Source: Alphaproteobacteria bacterium (GTDB lineage Bacteria > Pseudomonadota > Alphaproteobacteria > CBDBCS01 > JAHZLG01). From it: 13,694 bases of DNA. The translations under genes were made by a program, and so were the position numbers. The stretch covers positions 1 through 13,694 of the forward strand of contig JAHZLG010000062.1 in the NCBI GenBank assembly GCA_022599995.1, given 5' to 3'. This document shows, piece by piece, positions 5,880-13,694 of the stretch; within the stretch, counting starts at the first letter, position 1, and each line of letters opens with the position of its first letter. The notes under the pieces are model-generated. The model ran no database searches, had not been told where the DNA came from, and saw only the letters and a program-made list of their open reading frames with translations.

Positions 5880-8800
5880 ATGAAATATACCCCCAAACGG
5901 CTTCCTCCAGTCTTGTGTCGCGGAACTAAGCATAGGCGGGCATTGACCTTCTCGTTGCTTGCCCTTGCCGCGTGTGGCAGTGATGGTGCTTCCGCCGGCG
6001 TTACCCAGATCACGGTGCAAATCAACGATGATGCACCGACCCATCGGGCAAGTCAGATCGGTGTTGGCGACGTTGTCATTACCCTCAGCGACTTTTTCAC
6101 TGGGGCGACGGACTATGATTCATCCGCCGGCACAATAGTAGGCGGGACGTTGCGCGTCGAAGCTGCCGACTTGCCCGGGGTCGATGGCTACGTCCTTACC
6201 TTGACCGCGAGCAGCGCGGCAAGTTCGGTCGAGCACCTGCTCACGGTGAACGTCGTTGATTTGACCATCGACACCGCCCCGCCCGCGCCCTTGCTGTTGC
6301 CATCCCCCACGTCGAGCTACGAAGTCAGCCTTGATGGGTTGTTCAGTGGCGGCAACGGTAACAACGGCAGCCAAGACTACACCTATACGAGCTTCAACAA
6401 TAACACCTCCTTTGCTTCGGGCACCCTCACCGTCGAGGACGTGCTGCGCACGACGGTTGTCACCATAACCGCCCAAGATAGCGACGGCGACCGAGCCAGC
6501 ATTGCGTTGTCATTGCAATTGCCTCCGGAAGAGAACGCCCAGGCTATTGCCGCGGTCACCCTCGCCAAAGCCGAGACCACCGTGATCGATTTGGCGAATT
6601 ATTTTGACAATGCGACCGAATACAGTGCTTCAACCGGCGAAGTAAACGGCACAATGCTGACCCTGTCGAGCGAAGATGTCGATCCCAACAGTCTGTACAT
6701 TACGGTTTTCGGCGAAAACGCCCACAACGAGTCGAGCAGTCGACTCGTGCGCGTGAGTGCTGAGACCATTCCGCTCACGGTCGCCTCACATTCGAACAGC
6801 AGTGTCACCCTCGATACCGATGGTGCTGTCTTCGACTTCTCAGCCCTGACCGAGCTGTTTTCTGGGGGGCACTTGGATACCTCTTATCAGGTCTTTCTCG
6901 ATGGCACGTTGATAGAGGACTTCGATATTCGCGAGGACTCCAATCAGGACGGCACGTTGGATGCGATCAAAACGGTCGCTATTCCCGGGTTGACGAACAC
7001 CAGCAATCTGACCGTGGTGGCAACCGACGGAATCGGGCAAACCGCCTCGGTTGAGGCACTGGTTTTTGTGCCGCTCACCTTGGAAGGGGTCACGGCAAAT
7101 GCGGGGGAAAAATTTGTCACCGTGTCATTCTCGGGGGCAATCGAGCAGTTGGATTCGGTGACGGCCGGTGGCACCCTGACAATCAGCAATCTGTTCGAGA
7201 TCACCAGCAGTACCGCCAAATCGGGCGTGCTTTCGCAGGCGGCGCCGCAGATTGTGCGGACGTTTATCACCGCGAGCTCCCCGGAAAAACGAGCGGAGGA
7301 TGCCCACACTGTCACCATCGAGCTCGACCGTGCCCTGGTGCAGGATGAAGATGAAGGGGTGGTCGAGGGCCTGCAGATCGCCGCCGCGGCCAATGTCTAT
7401 GATCTGCAAGAGGGCAGTTATCAGCTGTTTTCCGATGGGCAGGTGCTGTTTGATGCGATTGCCCCCAACATTACGGCATTCCAACAAACGAGCGACGCCG
7501 CGGCACAACAAATTACCCTCAGCCTCTTCTTTGATGAGCAGATCGACGCCGATTCACTCAGTGCGGATGTTTTTGCGGTGCAATCCCTGGCGGGGAACAC
7601 GGCTTCTGCCCCCACGATCACCGGGGTCAGCCTTGAGGACGGTCGCAGCGTGTTTATCACCGTGGCCGTGAACCCGAGCGATCCTGAAGCCTCGGTTGAT
7701 GTGGCTTATCGGGTCTCTTTGGTCAACACGGACAGCAAGGAAGGGGCGGTAAATGCCCTTGTGGGCGTCGATGGCAATGTTCTTATCAATCAAGAATTCG
7801 TTTTGGGCAATAGCACTGATGGGCAATCAACGATTCCCATCGTGGTGACGCTCGATGAAATTTCAGCGACCGTGGCGCAGACTCCCGTTGCACGGTCGGC
7901 ATCGGCCGGGTCAGGGGGCAATTATCTGTTCTCGGTCACCATTGGTTTCGATGATCCGATCGTGTCCTTTGCCGATAGTATCCAGCTCAGCACAGACCTG
8001 TTCGACGTTGTGCCGTCGTCCTTGGTGGACGGCGTGAACCCGCTCGTCTTGCGCAATGCCTACGTCGACGCCGCAACCCGGTCGAACCTGGTGCTGGTGA
8101 TGGAGGACACGGCGCGTGCCCTCCCCGCCTCGACCAGCATCGCCGTGAAAATCGCGGCTGGTGAGACGCTCTATGACGCCCAAGGGTTGTCGGTTGTGAG
8201 CAGTAATGCCGAAACCCGCAGCGATGGCACGGACGTCCTTGCCAATGTTGTTTTCTATCCCCCGGTCATTCGCAATACAGAAGAGGATAGCGCAACCTTT
8301 GTCCAAAGTGGCGGAAATGCCCAGCTGATGTTCGTGTTCGGCTTCGACGGGGCCCCTCCGAGTGATCTCAGCACGATGGATGAGATTGCCAGCGTCTTCA
8401 GTGTGCGGCGCGTCTCGGTCGGATCGATTGCCCAAGACGCCACCGAAGCCGACGAGTTGATCACCGATCCGCAGTACAATGCCACCTTTAGCAGCGATGG
8501 CACGCGCGTAACGCTCCAGATTACGCCCGAAGATGGCGTGGATGCTCTCTATGCCGCCTATATTCGCCCCGATGCCCTCTTCACGAGCAAATACAACGCC
8601 GATGACGTCTTCGCCTTACCCGACGATCAAGTGGGAAGCGAAAACGGCCTGCAAATTGTCCAAGCCGACCGCTTAGACCCCATCATCGACGGAGTCAGCC
8701 CCATAAGCGGGCAGAACACGAACAGCTTGATGTTCACCCTCATCTTTTCGGAGGATTTGCAACCTCTCGATGGCAATGGCGACCCACTGCTGTCAGCATC

Positions 8801-11800
8801 GGACCTTGTCGTTGTTAATGTCGGCAATACAAACGTCAATCCCGACATTGTTATAAGTGGCGTCGAGCCCGCCTTCTCCACGGGCTCAGCCAGCTACATT
8901 GTGACGCTCGAGGCAGCAGAGGGAAGCAACGGGATAGAAGCGATGGTGCGCCTGCAAATCGCCTCAGGCACCGATCTGACCGATCTTGTGGGCAACCCAT
9001 TGGGCGCATCGTCCTCCTTCGTCGAGGGACATAACGGGATAGTCACTTTCACGATTGACTCGGTGGCAGCCGAGCTTGATACAGCGGGGGTTGCCGCCCT
9101 GGGCGCCCAATTGTCGGCATCAGCATCGCGAGCAGATATTTCGACCATCGCATTGACCTTCGATGATGCCATTGCAGGGGCAGGGCACATTCTGCCCAAC
9201 AACCTTTTCTTGCTGGAGACCGACGGCGCCGCACCCATCGATATTATGCGGATCGCGGTCAGTGACGCGGACGAGAAGGTTCTTCATCTGGTGCTCGATC
9301 GGGAGATTACCGACGGCGCCGAACGTATCTCCCTGCGTGCCATTACGGGGAATCACCTCGTCGATGCCGCGGGAAATGCGGTTTATGGCGACGCGAACAC
9401 CCAGCTGTTCGATCAAGTCAGTGCGAAACTGATCACGGAAAGCCTCGAGCGCGCCCCCATTGTGTACGACAACGTTGCCGAGGGAGGCACGGGGCAATCG
9501 ATCGTCCTTGTCTATACCGAGGCACTGCAGACGGGGCTCGACAAAAGTTATTTCAGCCTTAGCTCGTCCTCCACCCGGATTTCACCGATTACAGTCGATG
9601 CGGTCGAGTATGGCGAAACCGGCGATAACAATAGCCAGCTAACCCTGCACCTTTCCGATCTGATTCTGACGAACGAAACCTTCAATTTGACAGCAGCAAA
9701 GGGCATCACAGACGGCGATGGGCAGGTCGTGCATGCCGCATCGGGGGAGGTGTTTTCCCACATATCAGAGTTGTTCACGACGGTGGCAATGCGTGATAGC
9801 CAAAACTTCGATGACCCCGCATCAAGCACCATTGATGCTATCGACAGCACGGGGGGCACCATCGAAGTCGTGTTGACCTTTACCGGGGCAGCCATCGACC
9901 CCGACTCGGTCTCAAGTGCGGACTTTGCGTTTTCCCGAATAGGAACGACCTACGACGATTCTCGCGTCACCGGGATCGATACAACCCGGAGTTCAGTCGT
10001 CCTGCCGGGCGATACCAGTGCCACCGATGTGAGTCTTGTGACCGTCTCGTTCCACGTTCCCATCACCGAATTGGATGATACCCGCGTAACCCTTGCGCTC
10101 GACGGGGCGTTTTTTCGCAACATCCATGGGCAGCCGGTTGATGTGAGTCACGTCGATGATCATATCGTGCGGCGCGACCTCCTTGGGCCGCAGGCGATCA
10201 ATGCGACTATAGAAGACGCAACAGCCCCCGGCGGCGTGGGCAGCAATGCAACCAACGAATTGCATGTGACCGTCACCTTCGACGAAACCTTCTTTGAAAC
10301 CAGCGGCGCGACCTATACCCTCATCCCCGCTGATTTCGAGGCCTTCAATATTGCCACTGGTGCGCTGATCTCCGCTATTAGTGTAAGCGACCTAACTTAT
10401 GCACTGCTTGGAGGAGAGCAATCGCGCTATGTTTTGACTGTCGAGGGCGAAGACGGAAGCAGTATCGACCAAGAATTCGGGTTGCGGATCAACCCCACCG
10501 GCAACCCCGCGACTCGTATGGAGTATCCCACCGACGAACAGGGCAACACGGTTCCTTATCAGACCCTCATTGCCCTCGATGAAGACGATAACCGCACAAT
10601 CCTGAGGCTCAGTATCGACACTATCGATCTGCGCGGCAACATTGCCGCGGTCGAATCAGGGCTTGGGACGGCTACGGTGACTGTCGTGTTCGATGAGCCA
10701 TTGCAAAAACTCATCACCGAAAATTTCGTTCTGCTCGATTCACAGACTGTCGTCAATGACAGCTATGCCGTGCTCCCCGTGGCGGACTTTGTGGTGGTGG
10801 CAACGACTCTGGCAGACGGGAGTATCGCAAGCGAAGATAATACGACCTTTATCCTGACCATCAGCGCGGCAGAAGGGAAATCCTACGATCAAGATTTGGT
10901 GATCGGCATCCAAAACACGATAAACAACACCATCTACGATGATGCCTTCCAACCCTACAATGACACAAAGCTTCAAGAAATAGTCGGGCCAAATGCGGGC
11001 AACTTTGCTTTCGATAATGAGAAAGCAACATTAATCTTGCTCGACCCGATTGAGAACTCGAAAACCATCATTTTGTACTTTGATGATGCGGTGGTGCCCT
11101 CTGCCGTCGATAGTGAAGACTTTCTTATCTCAAGCGGGCTGGGCTCGGGGTGGTATGTGGCGGGCATCTCAGATAGCACAAGCACGAATGTGATGCTCAC
11201 CCTTGCTGATTCGGGTGATCCCACCCGTCTGATCCAAGAGGAGGAGCGGCTGGTTATTCGCGTCAGCCCCCGATTTACGCTGAACGACGGGGAGGGGCTG
11301 GAAGTGACCAATGGGGGCACGAACGGCACCCTCTACGACGACTCCGCCCATGTGCTGGGGGCAAGTTACGCCGCGCGCGTGGGTATGACCCATCCGCACC
11401 AAATTGAAGTCACTTTCTCGGATGCGATAAGCTCGACTTCCAACTCCGTGGTGGTGAGCAATGCCGACTTCTTGATCACCGCTGGTTTCACTGGCAATCC
11501 CATCCCCTTGGCAAGCGGGGAAGACCCCACCTTTAGTGCCGACTTCACGACAGTAACCCTCACCCTCAATGAAGAGGTCAAGGGTGGAGAGCTGTTTAGT
11601 ATCACGCGCCAGAATGCCCCGTTGCTGGATAATTTCGGCAACACCATCATTGAATATGATCCTACGCCAGCAAACAACACGCCGTTCTTCGAACAGTGGG
11701 TCTCGATAGTTGGCATGTCCATCAGTGCTGCGGAGGCGCAGCAAAATGCCCTGTTCATTACCTTCGATGGCACAATCCCCGCCCCGCAGGTATCCCCGTC

Positions 11801-13694
11801 GGCAAAGGACATCAATAGCGATGGCAGTGACTTCACACTCACCGTCGAAGTAGATGGCGTGTCGACCAACGCCACCATTGTAGGAGTGGGGCGGGAATCC
11901 AGCGAGAATGACGCGTTGCCACAGGGCAATGTGCTGGTGCTGAACATCGATGAGGCTTACGCGCTCACGCCAGATAGCCGCCTCTCGTTGAACCTTAAGG
12001 CCAATATCGGGCTCTACGATGTGACGGGAAACATCATTATCCCTGTATCGACTAGCCCCACAGAGATTCTCGATACGTTGCCCGCAAGTGTTCAGGGGAT
12101 AAGCCATAGCGGCAACGTGGTGGTGGTGACTCTTGACGATGCCCTTGCCCCCGAAATCGTGGATGGGGCAGGGTTGTATTTCGATCTGCTCGGCGGGAAA
12201 ACCGATAACCTGCGGATCACCGGATCAGAAGGTCGCCAAGTCGGCATTAATTATCTGCTGTCGCTTACCGTGGATGCCATCGGCCCCGATGACACCACCC
12301 CGGGCAATGCTATGTTTGCCTTGGGGGAACGCATTGACTTGTTCCTGCGCGAAGGTGTCACGTTGCGCGATGATGAGGGTTTTGTGGTCTTGCCGAACAG
12401 TGCTGACCCCGACGATGCCTACCTCGAAGCGGGACTTGCTCATTTCGAATCTTTCCAGAGCTTTTTCCCCAGCAACGCCCTCCCGACTATCGTGTTGGCC
12501 TTCGATCGCAATCTCGCCACTAATGCCTTGGGGGGCGGGGTTTACTACGATGACTTTGTCGTTCAAAGCAATTTTAGCGACTCGGTGCGCATTGCGTCCG
12601 CCTCAGCAGGAAGTATCGACGGGATTACGGGCGACTTTAGCGATCTTACCCTCACCCTGAACGACGATTCGGGAAATTACCGGCGCCAACCCAACGAAAA
12701 GTTTTCTCTGGCGATCGCCCCGGAGATGGTGATCACCGATTCCACCGACAATCGAGTGCTGTTTGGCGACGCGATCGATGCCGCCGATGGTGTGTTGTTC
12801 GATCAGTTGATTCGGTTCACGACTTGGTCGCTGGACGCAGAAATGCGCAACGTCATCACCCTGACCTTCGACAACGATCTGTATGCCAGTGTAGGGCAAG
12901 CTGATGTGCTGTCGTTCGACGCAAGCGGGATCGATATTCTAGGCGGGTTTCGCGACGATTGGCACATTGAGTCCGCATCCATCGCCGCCCACTTAGGCAA
13001 CGAGGTTTTGTTGACGGTCGATGCCGGTGATGCAGAAACAGGAGGCGATGATGTCTCCCTCGGCCAGGGGGAATTCCTCAGGATCAGTGTCCGCGCGGGC
13101 GAACACGTTCGCGACCCTAGTGGGCAGATTATCTTGAGTGGTCTTCTCGATGGTGCCGATTCCGCTGTGACCCTCATCGATACCTTCAACCGGATCGAAC
13201 AATCGAATTATGCCAAATTGGGTACCCCGCTCCAGCGGGAACTCACCATCACCTTCCAAGATTTTGTTACGGAGGGGGGCACCACCTTCGACACCGCCGC
13301 ATTCGAGGTGGCCGGAGGCATCAGTGAAAATGTCACGATTCAAAGCGTTTCTACGAGCACCTCGGGGCGACACCTCCGTGTGGTTGTCGCGAATGAGGGG
13401 GGAGAAAACAATCGCCTCGCCATTGGCGAAGACTTCGACCTGCGCATCGCACCGGGCTACGAATTCCTTGATGCTGCAGGCAACCGCCTGCTTAAAGGCG
13501 GCGATGCTCTCATCGAAGACCGCCAAAGCCTGCTCTCGGTTTCTGCCATTGCTGCAACCTCGGGGGTTACCCCGCTGCCGAACCGATTGGAGCTGGTGTA
13601 TTCTAAGGGGGTGTATGACGGCTTGAACGTCCAGCTCGATCCACAGAGCATTCAGGTCTTCAGTAATGATGTGTCGCACCAGTGGACACTCGAC
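5880..13694 (+). CDS. Giant surface lipoprotein with tandem SwmB-like Ig modules (3' end outside window)
   Basis: From ATG 5880 the frame stays open without a stop to the last base, 2605 codons, so the gene continues beyond the window. The N-terminus has a long basic region (KHRR at 17-20), a hydrophobic stretch and the lipobox LAAC, with Cys32 as the lipidated residue. The next residue is Gly, not the Asp that retains lipoproteins in the inner membrane, so an outer-membrane location is expected. Residues about 41-398 form four cadherin/dystroglycan-like modules, each opening with a motif like LSDFFTG (69-75), LDGLFSG (151-157), DLANYFDN (237-244) or LTELFSG (323-329). From about 399 to the end there are at least 17 full and one partial Ig-like modules of the SwmB type. 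I saw no cysteine after Cys32; Lys is scarce and Asp/Glu plentiful, as in calcium-rich surface proteins. The likely role is a surface filament, adhesin or S-layer-like coat protein; this is inferred from architecture. No enzymatic domain is seen. The start is preceded by AGAGAAAAG, a weak ribosome-binding site. Confidence 0.88.
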   Translation, partial: MKYTPKRLPPVLCRGTKHRRALTFSLLALAACGSDGASAGVTQITVQINDDAPTHRASQIGVGDVVITLSDFFTGATDYDSSAGTIVGGTLRVEAADLPGVDGYVLTLTASSAASSVEHLLTVNVVDLTIDTAPPAPLLLPSPTSSYEVSLDGLFSGGNGNNGSQDYTYTSFNNNTSFASGTLTVEDVLRTTVVTITAQDSDGDRASIALSLQLPPEENAQAIAAVTLAKAETTVIDLANYFDNATEYSASTGEVNGTMLTLSSEDVDPNSLYITVFGENAHNESSSRLVRVSAETIPLTVASHSNSSVTLDTDGAVFDFSALTELFSGGHLDTSYQVFLDGTLIEDFDIREDSNQDGTLDAIKTVAIPGLTNTSNLTVVATDGIGQTASVEALVFVPLTLEGVTANAGEKFVTVSFSGAIEQLDSVTAGGTLTISNLFEITSSTAKSGVLSQAAPQIVRTFITASSPEKRAEDAHTVTIELDRALVQDEDEGVVEGLQIAAAANVYDLQEGSYQLFSDGQVLFDAIAPNITAFQQTSDAAAQQITLSLFFDEQIDADSLSADVFAVQSLAGNTASAPTITGVSLEDGRSVFITVAVNPSDPEASVDVAYRVSLVNTDSKEGAVNALVGVDGNVLINQEFVLGNSTDGQSTIPIVVTLDEISATVAQTPVARSASAGSGGNYLFSVTIGFDDPIVSFADSIQLSTDLFDVVPSSLVDGVNPLVLRNAYVDAATRSNLVLVMEDTARALPASTSIAVKIAAGETLYDAQGLSVVSSNAETRSDGTDVLANVVFYPPVIRNTEEDSATFVQSGGNAQLMFVFGFDGAPPSDLSTMDEIASVFSVRRVSVGSIAQDATEADELITDPQYNATFSSDGTRVTLQITPEDGVDALYAAYIRPDALFTSKYNADDVFALPDDQVGSENGLQIVQADRLDPIIDGVSPISGQNTNSLMFTLIFSEDLQPLDGNGDPLLSASDLVVVNVGNTNVNPDIVISGVEPAFSTGSASYIVTLEAAEGSNGIEAMVRLQIASGTDLTDLVGNPLGASSSFVEGHNGIVTFTIDSVAAELDTAGVAALGAQLSASASRADISTIALTFDDAIAGAGHILPNNLFLLETDGAAPIDIMRIAVSDADEKVLHLVLDREITDGAERISLRAITGNHLVDAAGNAVYGDANTQLFDQVSAKLITESLERAPIVYDNVAEGGTGQSIVLVYTEALQTGLDKSYFSLSSSSTRISPITVDAVEYGETGDNNSQLTLHLSDLILTNETFNLTAAKGITDGDGQVVHAASGEVFSHISELFTTVAMRDSQNFDDPASSTIDAIDSTGGTIEVVLTFTGAAIDPDSVSSADFAFSRIGTTYDDSRVTGIDTTRSSVVLPGDTSATDVSLVTVSFHVPITELDDTRVTLALDGAFFRNIHGQPVDVSHVDDHIVRRDLLGPQAINATIEDATAPGGVGSNATNELHVTVTFDETFFETSGATYTLIPADFEAFNIATGALISAISVSDLTYALLGGEQSRYVLTVEGEDGSSIDQEFGLRINPTGNPATRMEYPTDEQGNTVPYQTLIALDEDDNRTILRLSIDTIDLRGNIAAVESGLGTATVTVVFDEPLQKLITENFVLLDSQTVVNDSYAVLPVADFVVVATTLADGSIASEDNTTFILTISAAEGKSYDQDLVIGIQNTINNTIYDDAFQPYNDTKLQEIVGPNAGNFAFDNEKATLILLDPIENSKTIILYFDDAVVPSAVDSEDFLISSGLGSGWYVAGISDSTSTNVMLTLADSGDPTRLIQEEERLVIRVSPRFTLNDGEGLEVTNGGTNGTLYDDSAHVLGASYAARVGMTHPHQIEVTFSDAISSTSNSVVVSNADFLITAGFTGNPIPLASGEDPTFSADFTTVTLTLNEEVKGGELFSITRQNAPLLDNFGNTIIEYDPTPANNTPFFEQWVSIVGMSISAAEAQQNALFITFDGTIPAPQVSPSAKDINSDGSDFTLTVEVDGVSTNATIVGVGRESSENDALPQGNVLVLNIDEAYALTPDSRLSLNLKANIGLYDVTGNIIIPVSTSPTEILDTLPASVQGISHSGNVVVVTLDDALAPEIVDGAGLYFDLLGGKTDNLRITGSEGRQVGINYLLSLTVDAIGPDDTTPGNAMFALGERIDLFLREGVTLRDDEGFVVLPNSADPDDAYLEAGLAHFESFQSFFPSNALPTIVLAFDRNLATNALGGGVYYDDFVVQSNFSDSVRIASASAGSIDGITGDFSDLTLTLNDDSGNYRRQPNEKFSLAIAPEMVITDSTDNRVLFGDAIDAADGVLFDQLIRFTTWSLDAEMRNVITLTFDNDLYASVGQADVLSFDASGIDILGGFRDDWHIESASIAAHLGNEVLLTVDAGDAETGGDDVSLGQGEFLRISVRAGEHVRDPSGQIILSGLLDGADSAVTLIDTFNRIEQSNYAKLGTPLQRELTITFQDFVTEGGTTFDTAAFEVAGGISENVTIQSVSTSTSGRHLRVVVANEGGENNRLAIGEDFDLRIAPGYEFLDAAGNRLLKGGDALIEDRQSLLSVSAIAATSGVTPLPNRLELVYSKGVYDGLNVQLDPQSIQVFSNDVSHQWTLD
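7074..13694 (+). repeat. Array of SwmB-like Ig modules inside the giant lipoprotein
   Basis: Approximate module starts are 7074, 7440, 7826, 8261, 8681, 9041, 9430, 9790, 10190, 10600, 10995, 11346, 11700, 12076, 12436, 12811, 13186 and 13531 (the last cut by the window end). Each is about 115-145 residues. Most modules carry an early strand such as IALTFDDAI, TVTVVFDEPL, IEVTFSDAI, LFITFDGTI, IVLAFDRNL or ITLTFDNDL, often followed by a DF/SADF element. In the middle is a strand like VTLTLN or LVLNID. Near the end comes a turn such as LVDAAGNAV, LLDNFGNTI, LYDVTGNII, LRDDEGFVV, VRDPSGQII or FLDAAGNRL. The pattern matches the SwmB/bacterial Ig-like repeats. The DNA of the modules shows no obvious nucleotide repetition, so the copies are old and strongly diverged. 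Boundaries are good to roughly 15 residues. Confidence 0.78.

Noticed and set aside
6944..13679. Numerous minus-strand frames of 100-310 codons opposite the giant gene, the longest at 11169-12107
   Set aside because: They are shadows of the strongly biased codons of the plus-strand frame, which alone is continuous, has a signal peptide and carries repeated protein motifs.

Overview
The window suggests a free-living Gram-negative bacterium, most likely a proteobacterium. The evidence is a CCA-encoding tRNA-Gln, a XerD-type recombinase, a Tat-exported molybdoenzyme of the MsrP family, the TldE/PmbA half of the TldD/TldE protease, and a very large secreted lipoprotein built from tandem Ig-like modules. 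The DNA is moderately GC-rich by eye (codons mostly end in C or G). The tRNA anticodon loop and the gene set would fit an alphaproteobacterium, but I cannot fix the lineage from sequence alone.

Layout. 1-52: probable last codons of an upstream gene. 62-136: tRNA-Gln(TTG). 278-436: a very short single-pass membrane protein gene. Its stop codon lies inside the first copy of a 22-bp tandem repeat (about 428-581, seven copies). 700-1773: xerD. 1851-1879: a near-consensus sigma-70 promoter. 1927-2904: msrP. 2905-3234: non-coding, ending in a pure C/T tract whose minus strand is a textbook G-quadruplex motif. 3235-4605: pmbA (tldE). 4606-4752: convergent intergenic region with long G/C-rich inverted repeats. 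4753-5538 (minus strand): a SAM-dependent methyltransferase. 5539-5879: divergent regulatory region with overlapping TTTCA/TGAAA palindromes and a strong two-part stem-loop. 5880-13694 (plus strand): one uninterrupted reading frame of 2605 codons that runs off the end of the window.

The second half is the striking part. The giant protein starts with a lipoprotein signal peptide (lipobox LAAC, Cys32). About four cadherin/dystroglycan-like modules follow, then at least 17 full and one partial SwmB-like Ig modules. Each SwmB-like module has a strand of the type hxhxFDxxh near its start and a D-x-x-G-N/Q-like turn near its end. I saw no cysteine after the lipobox Cys. This is expected of a cell-surface filament or adhesin. 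No secretion partner or C-terminal anchor is visible because the gene is cut off.

The first half is mostly housekeeping genes that do not form one pathway: chromosome dimer resolution (XerD), repair of oxidised periplasmic methionines (MsrP), peptide processing (TldE) and an unassigned methyltransferase. No prophage, transposon, CRISPR array or defence system is visible.
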